The notes under the pieces: generated by a model | What the model was told of the DNA's origin: nothing | Database searches by the model: none | What the model saw: the letters and a program-made list of their open reading frames with translations, nothing else | Assembly: GCA_023434205.1 (NCBI GenBank) | Contig: JAEYTB010000218.1 | Span: forward strand, 1 to 44,712 | Length of the DNA stretch: 44,712 nucleotides | Direction: 5' to 3' | Origin: Planctomycetota bacterium | GTDB lineage: Bacteria; Planctomycetota; Phycisphaerae; Phycisphaerales; UBA1924 | In this document: positions 25,874-34,093 of the stretch, piece after piece | Layout of the letters: every line of letters begins with the position of its first letter | How positions within the stretch are numbered: position 1 is the stretch's first letter | Program-made: the position numbers and the translations under genes

Positions 25874-27645
25874 TACTTGGCTCCCCCGGGCGGCGCCGCC
25901 GTCGCCTTCTGCATCTGTTCCTTGCACTTGTTGGCCTCTTCGCTCAGCCGCTGCTTGGTCGCGGCGTCCAGTTGCGGGTTCTTCTGCACGTACGCCTGGC
26001 GTGACGACCACTCCCGCATCGCGGTGGTGCGGTCCATCTTGGCAATGTCCGCATCCGTCAGCGGCGGCGGGACCGCCGCGGGCTTGACCTCCGCGGGCCG
26101 CCGCGACTCGACCTCCGATCGCGCCGGGGCCTCGCCCGATGCACGCGGCTCCGAACGGCGCCGCGGCCGGTCCTCGGTCCGCTCACCCCCCGCCGACACC
26201 GTCGCCGTGTTCGACGCGCCCTCGCCGTACAGCCGCTCCGCGAGCGGCCGCTTCGCAAAGTCGCTTTCTTCCGTAAGCTTGACGGGCACGTGCGGGTTCG
26301 ACATCACCCGCGCCGACAGGTCAAACTCGTAGCCCGAGCCCTTGGCTACCTGCCGCGTGATGGTGACGTTGCCGAAGACCCGCGTCGCGTTGAGGTTGGC
26401 CTGGAACTTCGTCAGGTCTTCCGGCGCTTCGGCCGTGCCCTTCACCGCCAGCGCCTGCCCGACACTGAGCGTCAGCGTGCTGACCGTCACGCCCACCGGC
26501 GTCGCCGTGGAAACATCGGCCAGCAGCTTGGTCATCGGCCAGCGGCTCCGCTCGAGCTGCTCGTACATCGCCGCCTTCTTCTCCACCCCCTCGCGCCCAA
26601 CCTTCAGCGTCTTGAGCTTGTCGGCACGCGCCTCCAGCAGCGTGGCCCGCCCGTACGCCAGCCCCATCGGCGCCAGCAGCATGACGACCAGCGCCGCGCC
26701 GGTCACCGCCATCGCATTCCGTGGCCGGGCCAGCCACCCCGTCGCCGCCTCCACCGGGCTCCGCCGCGGCCGCGGCGCCTCGGCGTGCAGCCTCGCCAGC
26801 GAACGCACCGAGTCCTGGTCAGCCCCCGCCACCATCGCCGCCCCGAGCGCAAGCCCAAACTCATCCAGCCAGCCGCTGTCCTCGCGCACGCCCGCGATGC
26901 GCACCTTCAGGTTCGCCGCGGCGCCCGCCTCCAGCAGCAGCCGCTTGCCCGCCGCCGCCAGCAGCGGGCTCTCGGACGCCCCCGGCCCCGCGATCTGCTG
27001 GGCCTCGACCACCGCCCGCGCGAACGCCTCGGGCCACGTGTCGCCCGGCTCCTCTACAAGCACCCGAGCCACCGTCCGCTCCGCACCCGGCACGAGCAGG
27101 CAGATCAGCCCCTCCGAAGGCTCGCAGTACGCCGCGCCGCGACCAGAATCCCCGCGCAGCAGCGCGAGCGCCGCCACCGGCGTCACCCACACCTCCGGGA
27201 TGTCCGTGACCGGGGCCGCCGCCTCCACGCCCGGCATCCAACCCGTCAGCAGCGCGGTGCGCTGCTCCGTCAGGCCGCCCGGCAGCACGCCGCCCGCCCG
27301 CCGGTGCGGGGGCAGCGTCGCCGGCAACTCAACCTCTGCCATCAGCGCCGCGGCGCCGGCGAGGGCCGCGTCGTCCCCCGAAGGCACCTGCGTACACCGC
27401 GCCACCGTCTCCCGCCCCGGTGCGATCCGCACGACCTGCGCCACCTCGTGCTCTTCAAACAGCGGCCGCAACACCACCGCGTCCAGCGACTGCAGCGTGC
27501 GGGATTCCACGATCTCCCACCGGTCGCGCCGGCGCGCGATCAGCAGCCGGTGCCGCCCTTCCTGCTGGTGCAGCACGGCGATACCGCCGTTGGGCTTGCC
27601 GGCTCGGGGGCCGTTGCGGGCCGGGTTGGCCGTCGCGGGCTTCAT
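25873..27645 (-). CDS. GspL-like T2SS protein (actin-like plus PilN-like domain)
   Basis: 590 aa from an ATG at 27645 overlapping the gspK stop (ATGA). Residues about 20-290 look like the cytoplasmic actin-like domain of GspL (HRLLIARRRDRWEIVESR and EVWVTPVAALALLRGDSG). One membrane span is at about 311-331. A coiled coil (ARADKLKTLKVGREGVEKK) and a PilN-like ferredoxin fold follow (LLADVSTATPVGVTVSTLTL, then FQANLNATRVFGNVTITRQ). The last 130 residues are charged and Pro-rich, an extension not usual for GspL. It would connect the GspE ATPase to the periplasmic platform. Confidence 0.75.
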   Translation of the reverse strand: MKPATANPARNGPRAGKPNGGIAVLHQQEGRHRLLIARRRDRWEIVESRTLQSLDAVVLRPLFEEHEVAQVVRIAPGRETVARCTQVPSGDDAALAGAAALMAEVELPATLPPHRRAGGVLPGGLTEQRTALLTGWMPGVEAAAPVTDIPEVWVTPVAALALLRGDSGRGAAYCEPSEGLICLLVPGAERTVARVLVEEPGDTWPEAFARAVVEAQQIAGPGASESPLLAAAGKRLLLEAGAAANLKVRIAGVREDSGWLDEFGLALGAAMVAGADQDSVRSLARLHAEAPRPRRSPVEAATGWLARPRNAMAVTGAALVVMLLAPMGLAYGRATLLEARADKLKTLKVGREGVEKKAAMYEQLERSRWPMTKLLADVSTATPVGVTVSTLTLSVGQALAVKGTAEAPEDLTKFQANLNATRVFGNVTITRQVAKGSGYEFDLSARVMSNPHVPVKLTEESDFAKRPLAERLYGEGASNTATVSAGGERTEDRPRRRSEPRASGEAPARSEVESRRPAEVKPAAVPPPLTDADIAKMDRTTAMREWSSRQAYVQKNPQLDAATKQRLSEEANKCKEQMQKATAAPPGGAK

Positions 27646-28958
27646 CGGATTCGGACCTCCTTGACCACCACCGGAACCGTCGACCGGTCCAGCGTAACCA
27701 TCATCTCGACTTCGAGCCCCGTCCGCTCGTCGCGCCCGCGGGAGTTCACCGTGTACACATTCGACCGCGTGCAGAACAGCTGATACACCGTCGCGAGCTG
27801 CTGCCGAGTCATCCCAGGGACTTCCATCAGGTCCATGATCGTCGCGAACCCGTCCGCCCGCCCCGACCGCTCCGCGATGATCGCGTCCGCCATCTCGTCG
27901 CCGATCTCGGGGATGTACCGCAGCACCTCCGCCGGGCACGTGTTGATGTTCAGCTTGCCCGGGATCGGCCCGGTCGATTCCTCGGCCCCGATCTGAGTCT
28001 CCTCCAGCAGCAGCCCCAACTGCTCGTTCGTCAACGCCTCAACCCGCGGCTGGGGGCCCGAGGCGTTGGTCGCCGCCAGCCGCCGCAGGTCCCGCACGAT
28101 GAAGTCCGCCAGCGTCGCGTTGGGGTTGTTCGTGAGGTACGTCTGGATCGCCGCGGCCTGGTCCGCCGTGGCCTGGATCCGGCTCGCGATGTCGCCCTCA
28201 TCGGCGGTGGTCAGGTCAAGCCGCGCTTCCCCCGAGGCCCCGAGCCCCCCGTCCTGGCTGATCGCCGTGAGCACGCCCGACCAGCCCATGTCGAGCACGC
28301 CGTCCGCGTTGTCCGGCGGCCAGGTCGCCGAGCCGTCGTTCTCGTTGGGGTCGAGGATGCCGTTGAGGTTCCAGTCCTCGCCGCGGACATCGGCGGGTGA
28401 CGCCCCCGCGATCAGCTCCAGCTCCGCGATGGACTGGAGCGGCCCGTTGCGCGCGAGGTAGCTGTTGGGCAGGCTCAGGTAATAAGCCGACTCGGCCCCC
28501 ATGGGGTTGGGCTCGTCGTCACCATCGATCCAGTCCAGCACCGAGTCGATGACGTCCTCGGTCATGATCGGCTCGATCGCCAGGAGCTGCGCCGCCGACA
28601 TGCGGTTGATGTTCAGCTTGGCGTGCGCATCCGCAGGCCCCAGCACCTCCTGCTTGTTCTCGTTCGTCGCGATGCGGTACGACGCCTCCACCAGCGAGCC
28701 CTCGGCCACCGCGACCATCTCGTCGAGCACCTTGAACGCGTCCGCCGAATCCGGGTTCAGCGTCGCGAACTCCAGCCGCGCGATCGTCGCCTCAACCCCC
28801 GCCCGCGCCGCCCACTGCGCCCGCACCCGGGCCAAACTCTCCCGCCCCGCCGCGGCCTGAGAGAACGCCGACGCCTGGATCATCGTGATGATCACCGCCG
28901 CGATGATCACAACGCCGAACACCACCACCGTTGCAAAGCCGCGCCGGGCACGCCTCAT
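27642..28958 (-). CDS. gspK: Type II secretion minor pseudopilin GspK
   Basis: 438 aa from an ATG at 28958 overlapping the gspJ stop (ATGA). The prepilin site is RRARRG|FATVVVFGVV, and the mature protein lacks Glu5, as is normal for GspK. The family hallmark DGDDEPNPMGAESAYY followed by RNGPLQSIAELELIAG is clear near residues 145-185, and the helix-hairpin-helix-like KLNINTCPAEVLRYIPEIGD is near the C-terminus. GspK caps the tip of the pseudopilus with GspI and GspJ. It is longer than Escherichia coli GspK (about 325 aa), mainly from an Asp/Asn-rich insertion (EDWNLNGILDPNENDGS) that may bind calcium. Confidence 0.92.
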   Translation of the reverse strand: MRRARRGFATVVVFGVVIIAAVIITMIQASAFSQAAAGRESLARVRAQWAARAGVEATIARLEFATLNPDSADAFKVLDEMVAVAEGSLVEASYRIATNENKQEVLGPADAHAKLNINRMSAAQLLAIEPIMTEDVIDSVLDWIDGDDEPNPMGAESAYYLSLPNSYLARNGPLQSIAELELIAGASPADVRGEDWNLNGILDPNENDGSATWPPDNADGVLDMGWSGVLTAISQDGGLGASGEARLDLTTADEGDIASRIQATADQAAAIQTYLTNNPNATLADFIVRDLRRLAATNASGPQPRVEALTNEQLGLLLEETQIGAEESTGPIPGKLNINTCPAEVLRYIPEIGDEMADAIIAERSGRADGFATIMDLMEVPGMTRQQLATVYQLFCTRSNVYTVNSRGRDERTGLEVEMMVTLDRSTVPVVVKEVRIR

Positions 28959-29680
28959 CGCGCACCCCCCGGCATCGCGGCCCCGCCCTCGGTCGCCGTG
29001 TCCTCAGACTCCTCGTCCTCCGGCGTGGGCGGCGGGATGGGAACGCGGTCGATCGCGACGACACGCGTCGCCGTCGCGGTCGCCCGGCCGTCATCAGACA
29101 TCGCCGTGACGAGCACCTTCACCGCGTGCGGCATCCCGTCGGAGTCCGAGTCCCAGCTCTCCAGCCATTCCCCGGTCTGGTCCGTCGCGACGATGCTCAA
29201 CGCCACCACCGACCCCGCGATGGGCGTCGCGATCCCGCCCCCGTCGATGTAGTCGTCCAGCCCGATATCCATCCGCCGCCACAGGGCCTCGCGTCCATCG
29301 GCCCCCGGCTGGATGCGGTACTGCACCTCGTACTCGTCGCCCTCGGGCTCCGTGTCCACGCCCCGCAGCGGCCGCTGCGAGTTCATCAGCACCAGCACCT
29401 CATCGCGCTCCATGCCCGGCCCGCCCCCGTTCGTCACGCTCAGCTTCTGCTGCAGCGGGTCGCTCCGCCGCAGGGCCGTCGTCAGGTCCAGACCAATCCG
29501 CGCCGCGGCAGTGTCCGCCCGCTGGAACGCCTGCTGGTGGGCGCGAGAGTCGTTGCGGGCGCGGTACATCTGCGCGATCGCCGTCGCCGTCGCCGTGGCA
29601 ACCAGAACCCCCACCATCGTCGCCACGAGCAGCTCGACGAGCGTAAAGCCGTGGCGGGAAGATGGACGCGCACCGTTCAG
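28955..29680 (-). CDS. gspJ: Type II secretion minor pseudopilin GspJ, probable CTG start
   Basis: 241 aa when started at CTG 29680. The first standard start codon in frame is a GTG at 29626, which would delete the prepilin signal. Reading upstream in the same frame gives LNGARPSSRHG|FTLVELLV, a perfect prepilin peptidase site with Phe at +1 and Glu at +5. No ATG, GTG or TTG lies in this stretch, but AAAGGAG sits six bases before the CTG. The mature part has the hydrophobic helix VATMVGVLVATATATAIAQM and an Asp-rich region (WDSDSDG). It forms part of the pseudopilus tip. A sequencing error removing a normal start is the alternative. Confidence 0.87.
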   Translation of the reverse strand: MNGARPSSRHGFTLVELLVATMVGVLVATATATAIAQMYRARNDSRAHQQAFQRADTAAARIGLDLTTALRRSDPLQQKLSVTNGGGPGMERDEVLVLMNSQRPLRGVDTEPEGDEYEVQYRIQPGADGREALWRRMDIGLDDYIDGGGIATPIAGSVVALSIVATDQTGEWLESWDSDSDGMPHAVKVLVTAMSDDGRATATATRVVAIDRVPIPPPTPEDEESEDTATEGGAAMPGGAR

Positions 29681-29686
29681 GCAAGT

Positions 29687-29693
29687 CTCCTTT
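29687..29693 (-). promoter_or_regulatory. Shine-Dalgarno AAAGGAG deciding the gspJ start
   Basis: On the minus strand AAAGGAG overlaps the gspI stop (TAAAGGAG) and is followed by six bases and then CTG at 29680. It is among the strongest ribosome binding sites in the operon. It does not suit the GTG at 29626, which lies 60 bases away. Confidence 0.75.
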
Positions 29694-30144
29694 AGTAACC
29701 CCGCACCGCGGGAACGTCGGGCCGGCGGTCGGGGTCCGGGTCATCGCCCAGCCGCGCAGCGATCATCGTCTCGACCGACGCAGACTGCGGCCGCCCGCCG
29801 TCCATCCACGTCACGGTCGCGAGCACCCGGTACGCATCGCCCGACTGGCCCCCGCTCAGCTCAATCTGGTACCGGAAGTGCTCGAACGGCGGCTCGCAGG
29901 GCCCCTCCAGCGCGTGCTTGCTCCCATAGTCGTCCGGCCCGAACGCCAGCACCAGGTTCAGCTGCGCATCCAGCAGCATCGCGGCGGTCTGCAACTGCTG
30001 CCCCTGCCGCTGCGACGCCATCGCCCGCCCAGTCATGCTGATCAGCGTCATCAGCGACACGCCCAAAATAATCGTCGCGACGAGGATGTCCACCAGGATC
30101 ACCCCCGGCCTGCCCCGTCCTTGTCCTCCGCGGCGGCTCACCAT
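29692..30144 (-). CDS. gspI: Type II secretion minor pseudopilin GspI-like
   Basis: 150 aa from an ATG at 30144 overlapping the gspH end by seven bases. The prepilin site reads GRGRPG|VILVDILVATIILG, with Val at +1 and Asp at +5 instead of the usual Phe/Met and Glu. The hydrophobic helix and the segment AAMLLDAQLNLVLAFG fit GspI, as does its small size and position between H and J. The C-terminal half has ATVTWMDGGRPQSASVETMI, comparable to the VxWxxxGxxxxxxL pattern of GspI. The longer upstream frame is not supported. Confidence 0.8.
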   Translation of the reverse strand: MVSRRGGQGRGRPGVILVDILVATIILGVSLMTLISMTGRAMASQRQGQQLQTAAMLLDAQLNLVLAFGPDDYGSKHALEGPCEPPFEHFRYQIELSGGQSGDAYRVLATVTWMDGGRPQSASVETMIAARLGDDPDPDRRPDVPAVRGY

Positions 30145-30716
30145 GCGGCGCTCCCCGCCCCGCCGGCGTCCAGGTCGATGGAGTGATCGAACAGGCCCGA
30201 ACCGCTCCCCGGCCCCACTACCGCCTGGTCCGCGTGGGCGGGCAGCTCGATCGTCCACTGCTCCTTGGCCCGGGCGTCGGTCAGCGAGACCTTGTACGAC
30301 GCACGCCGCACCCCGGGCGTGAACTCAAGCCGGAACGACGCCGGGTCCATCGCCGCCCCGTCAGCCTCGACCGCCGCCACCACCGCGTCGCCCAGCCGCA
30401 CCGCCGGCGCCAGCCGGTCCACCCGCCAGAACGCCGGCGAACCCCCCTCGCTGGACTCGGTCACCAGCGACAGGAGCACGATCTGGTGCGTCGCCTCGTC
30501 GTACGTCACGCACACCTGCTGGCTCGTCAGCGCCTCACGCCGCGCCGCCACCGACAGCAGGTCGCCCGTCGACACCGCCGCGGCACGAACCTGCCGCCCG
30601 CCCGCATTGAGCACCCGCGGCATGGCAAACCCGGCGACCACCGCCAGTATCACGACGACCACCACCACCTCAACGAGGCTGAACGCGCGGGGCGGGATGG
30701 GTCGGGTCGTGGTCAC
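30138..30716 (-). CDS. gspH: Type II secretion pseudopilin GspH-like
   Basis: 192 aa from a GTG at 30716, 15 bases after the gspG stop. The prepilin site is RPIPPRA|FSLVEVVVVVVI, with Ala rather than Gly at -1, normal Phe at +1 and Glu at +5. The globular part follows with LLSVAARREALTSQQVCVTY, the usual GspH pattern of a helix then a beta strand with a conserved Arg. It joins the minor pseudopilin set in the inner membrane and periplasm. Identity as H depends on order and size. Confidence 0.8.
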   Translation of the reverse strand: MTTTRPIPPRAFSLVEVVVVVVILAVVAGFAMPRVLNAGGRQVRAAAVSTGDLLSVAARREALTSQQVCVTYDEATHQIVLLSLVTESSEGGSPAFWRVDRLAPAVRLGDAVVAAVEADGAAMDPASFRLEFTPGVRRASYKVSLTDARAKEQWTIELPAHADQAVVGPGSGSGLFDHSIDLDAGGAGSAAW

Positions 30717-30731
30717 TGGTCGCTCGTCGGC

Positions 30732-31169
30732 TCACCGCTTGCCGTGGACGATGTCCTCGTTCTCCTCGTTCCCGCCCGGCTGGCCGTCCTTGCCGTAGCT
30801 GACAATGTCGAAGTCGGCGTTCACGTTGCCGGGCACGACCAGCATGAAGTAGTTGCCCCACGGGTCGCGCAGGTCGTTCTCGTTCTGGACGTACGGCCCC
30901 TTCCACAGGGTCTCGTCCACGTTCGAGGGCCGCTCCACGAGGATCGTGATCGGCGCCCCCGGCTCGGGCATGCCGCAGTCGTTGGCGTAGAGCTGCATCG
31001 CCGTGAACAGCGACGCCGCGTTCGCCTTCGCCACCGACTTGCGGCTCTCGCCCACCCGCCCCAGCAGCCGCGGCCCGATCACCGCCGCAAGGATCCCCAG
31101 AATGACCACGATCACGATCACCTCGATGATCGTGAACCCGCTCCGCTTGCCGCTTCTCGAACGCTTCAT
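30732..31169 (-). CDS. gspG: Type II secretion major pseudopilin GspG
   Basis: 145 aa from an ATG at 31169 with GGAAGGA just upstream. The prepilin site is KRSGKRSG|FTIIEVIVIVVI, with Glu at +5. The C-terminal half holds the GspG signature: LRDPWGNYFMLVVPG, then FDIVSYGKDGQPGG, then NEENEDI. These include the acidic positions that bind structural calcium in known GspG. It is the main subunit of the periplasmic pseudopilus. The gene lies 27 bases after gspF. Confidence 0.96.
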   Translation of the reverse strand: MKRSRSGKRSGFTIIEVIVIVVILGILAAVIGPRLLGRVGESRKSVAKANAASLFTAMQLYANDCGMPEPGAPITILVERPSNVDETLWKGPYVQNENDLRDPWGNYFMLVVPGNVNADFDIVSYGKDGQPGGNEENEDIVHGKR

Positions 31170-31196
31170 GTCTTCCTTCCCACTCTCAAAGGGCCC

Positions 31197-32429
31197 TCAC
31201 AGGCCCGACACGCCGCTCTGGAACTCCAGCAGCGCCAGCATGATCGCCATCACCACAAACCCGACCACGCACGCCAGCAGCACCACCAGGATCGGCGGCA
31301 GCACCGTCGTGAACAGCTTGATGCTCATCTCCGTGCGGTCCTCGAACGCCCGCGCCGCCTGGGTCAGCAGTTCGTCCAGGCGCCCCGACCGCTCGCCCAG
31401 GTTCACGATTTGAACCAGCATCGGGGGGAAGTAGCTGCTCTTCTCCATCAGCTCGGCGATGGTCTTGCCCGCCGCGACCTTCTCGATCACGCCATCGACC
31501 ACCTGCTCCATCGCCTTGTTGCCCAGCGTCCCCTTGGTCACGCGCAGGGCCATGATCACCGGGATCCCCGACGAGGTCAGCGTCCCCAGCGTCCGCGTGA
31601 ACCGCGCCACCGCCACATCCCGCAGCAGCCGGCCCACCACCGGCAGGCGCAGCAGCTGCGTATCAACCTTCAGCCGCCCCTCGGGCGTGCGGTAGTACCT
31701 CACCCCCGCCCACACCGCCACCACAATCGACGGAATGATCAGCCACCAGTACCCAGCGAAGAAGTCCGCCATGCCCTGCACGACCCGCGTCGGCCAGGGA
31801 AGGGTCGACACGCCCCCGGCAAACTGCTTGAGCAGCTGCGGCACGATGAACGTCACGACCACGATGATCGCGCCGATCACCAGCACGCCCAGGATCATCG
31901 GGTACAGCGTCGCCCCAAGCAGGCTCCGCCGAAGCTTCACATCTTTGTCCAGCAGGTCCGCCGCCTGCATCAGCACTTCCGCCATCCGCCCGGACATATC
32001 CCCTGCCCGCGTCATGTTGATCGTCAGCTCGCCGAAGGGCGGCCCCCACGCCGCCATCGCGTCCGCCAGGCTCTTCCCGTGCTCCACCTGCTCGATGATG
32101 AACTCGAGCATCGCCTTCTGCTTCGGGCTGCGCCCCTGCCGCGCAATGGTCCGCAGCGACTGGATCAGCGGCAGCCCCGCCTGCACCGCCGTCGCCAGCT
32201 CCCGGATCAGGTTCGCCATCTCCGACAGCGACATCACCCGCCCGCGCCCCGGCATCACCGCGGGGGTCGAACCTCCCGGCCGCACCGCACCGCCCGCTAC
32301 CTGCTCCAGCGACGTCGGCGTCTCGCCTCGGCGCATCAACTCTCGCACCGCGGCAGCCCGGTCCACGGCGTCAAGGGTCGCCGCGGGCCGCCCATTGCTC
32401 GACAGCGTGCGGTACGCAAAGGTGGGCAT
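31197..32429 (-). CDS. gspF: Type II secretion inner-membrane platform protein GspF
   Basis: 410 aa from an ATG at 32429 that overlaps the gspE stop (TGATG). It begins MPTFAYRTLSSNGRPA, then two T2SSF domains: LIRELATAVQAGLPLIQSLR (about 70-190) and FTRTLGTLTSSGIPVIMALR (about 270-400). Membrane spans are near 165-190, 220-240 and 375-400. Length and layout match GspF of about 400 aa. It anchors the assembly ATPase GspE and the pseudopilus base. The N-terminal 60 residues match GspF rather than an archaeal-type homologue. Confidence 0.96.
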   Translation of the reverse strand: MPTFAYRTLSSNGRPAATLDAVDRAAAVRELMRRGETPTSLEQVAGGAVRPGGSTPAVMPGRGRVMSLSEMANLIRELATAVQAGLPLIQSLRTIARQGRSPKQKAMLEFIIEQVEHGKSLADAMAAWGPPFGELTINMTRAGDMSGRMAEVLMQAADLLDKDVKLRRSLLGATLYPMILGVLVIGAIIVVVTFIVPQLLKQFAGGVSTLPWPTRVVQGMADFFAGYWWLIIPSIVVAVWAGVRYYRTPEGRLKVDTQLLRLPVVGRLLRDVAVARFTRTLGTLTSSGIPVIMALRVTKGTLGNKAMEQVVDGVIEKVAAGKTIAELMEKSSYFPPMLVQIVNLGERSGRLDELLTQAARAFEDRTEMSIKLFTTVLPPILVVLLACVVGFVVMAIMLALLEFQSGVSGL

Positions 32430-34093
32430 CAGACACCCGCCCCGCCGACGCTCTCGTCAGCATCCTGCGTGGCGCGGAGCACCTCTTCCACGGTCGTCAT
32501 CCCCAGCCCGGCCTTGAGCATCCCGTCCCGCCGCATCGTGACAAAGCCCGCCGGCAGCGTCTGGGCCGTCTCCACCGAGCCAAGCCGCTTCGCGATCGCC
32601 TGCCGCATCGGCGTGTTCGTCAGGATGACTTCGTAGAATCCCAGCCGCCCCCGCATGCCCATGCCGTTGCACTTCTCGCACCCGCTGCCGCGGAAGCACT
32701 GCCCGTTCGCAAAGAACGTCATCTCCACCGGCGCCAGGCGGTGCTTGACCTCCTCGGGCAGCGGCATCGGAACCTTGCACGCCGGGCACACGCGCCGCCC
32801 CAGCCGCTGCGCCAGAATCCCCTCCAGCACGCTGCTGAGCAGGAACGGCTCGACGCCCATGTCCAGGAGCCGCCCCGCCGCGCTCACCGCGTTGTTCGTG
32901 TGCAGCGTCGAGAACACCAGGTGGCCCGTGAGCGCGGCACGCACGGCGATCTCCGCCGTCTCGCCGTCGCGGATCTCGCCCACCATGATGACGTCGGGGT
33001 CCTGCCGCAGGATGCTCCGCAGCCCGTTGGCGAAGTCCAGCCCTCGCTTGGGGTTCACCGGGATTTGGTTCACGCCCGCGAGCTCGTACTCCACCGGGTC
33101 CTCGATCGTGATGATCTTTAGCGTGGGGTCGTACAGCTTGCTCAGCGCCGCGTACAGCGTCGTCGTCTTGCCGCTGCCCGTGGGCCCGGTGACGAGCACC
33201 ATGCCGTGGGGCAGGTCGATCAGCTTCTGCATCGCGTTGCGATCAGGCTCGCGCATCCCCAGCGCCACGAGGTCGAGGTTGATCGCCTCCTTGTCCAGGA
33301 TGCGCATCACCACGCTCTCGCCGTACAGCGTGGGCACCGTGCTGACGCGGATGTCGATCTTCCGCCCCTCAAACCGCAGCGAGATGTGCCCATCCTGCGG
33401 GGCGTACCGCTCGGCGATGTTCATCCCCGCCATGATCTTGATTCGGCTGGTGATCGCCGGCTGCAGGTGCTTGGGCGGCGGCTCGCGCTCCACCAGCACG
33501 CCGTCGATCCGGTACTTGACCGCCAGCTTCTTCTCAAAGGGCTCAACGTGGACATCGCTGGCCCGCTCCCTGATCGCCTCCAGGATGATCAGGTTGACCA
33601 GGTTGATCAGCGACGGCTGCTCGGCCATCCGGTGCAGGTCGTCCGCCTCGATCGCCTCGAGGTTCGTGACCAGGTCATCCTCTTCCGCCTCGCCCCCCGA
33701 CAGCCGCGCCGCCATCTGCGCCGCGGTGATGCCGTGGACCTCCCGCAGCAGCTCGGCGAACGCCTCCGGCGCGATCCCCACGCGCGTGACCGGCCTGCCC
33801 GAGAACACCGACACCTCGTCGCTGGCCAGCAGGTCCGTGGGGTCCAGCATCGCCACCAGCAGCCGCCCGCTGGCAAACGCGTAGGGAATCGCCCGCAGCC
33901 GCACCGCCTGATCGCCCGGCAGCAGCCCCGACGCCGCCGGGTCCACCTCCGGCTTCTGTGCCAGCACAGGGGGGCCCTGCACCGGCGGCGGGGCGCCGCG
34001 GTCCTCGGGTCGGCCGGCGGGAGTGTGCTGGGTCGTCGAGATAGCCGTCATTCGTCCTGAACTTCCTGACTGTTCGATCGGGGACTCGGTCAT
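32429..34093 (-). CDS. gspE: Type II secretion assembly ATPase GspE
   Basis: 554 aa from an ATG at 34093 overlapping the preceding stop (ATGA); an internal ATG at 34051 is possible. The N-terminal part (about 55-130) is an N1E-like domain. The ATPase part has ERASDVHVEPFEKK, Walker A GPTGSGKT at 303-310, the Asp box, Walker B DPDVIMVGEIRDGETAEIA and the His box HLVFSTLHTN. A tetracysteine zinc site has C436, C439, C472 and C475 (CPACK and CEKCNGMG), as in GspE/PilB. It is a cytoplasmic ATPase that drives pseudopilus extension with GspF and GspL. Confidence 0.96.
   Translation of the reverse strand: MTESPIEQSGSSGRMTAISTTQHTPAGRPEDRGAPPPVQGPPVLAQKPEVDPAASGLLPGDQAVRLRAIPYAFASGRLLVAMLDPTDLLASDEVSVFSGRPVTRVGIAPEAFAELLREVHGITAAQMAARLSGGEAEEDDLVTNLEAIEADDLHRMAEQPSLINLVNLIILEAIRERASDVHVEPFEKKLAVKYRIDGVLVEREPPPKHLQPAITSRIKIMAGMNIAERYAPQDGHISLRFEGRKIDIRVSTVPTLYGESVVMRILDKEAINLDLVALGMREPDRNAMQKLIDLPHGMVLVTGPTGSGKTTTLYAALSKLYDPTLKIITIEDPVEYELAGVNQIPVNPKRGLDFANGLRSILRQDPDVIMVGEIRDGETAEIAVRAALTGHLVFSTLHTNNAVSAAGRLLDMGVEPFLLSSVLEGILAQRLGRRVCPACKVPMPLPEEVKHRLAPVEMTFFANGQCFRGSGCEKCNGMGMRGRLGFYEVILTNTPMRQAIAKRLGSVETAQTLPAGFVTMRRDGMLKAGLGMTTVEEVLRATQDADESVGGAGV

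Noticed and set aside
30183..32636. 817-codon plus-strand open frame
   Set aside because: It is opposite gspF, gspG and gspH, and rich in Arg and His without motifs.
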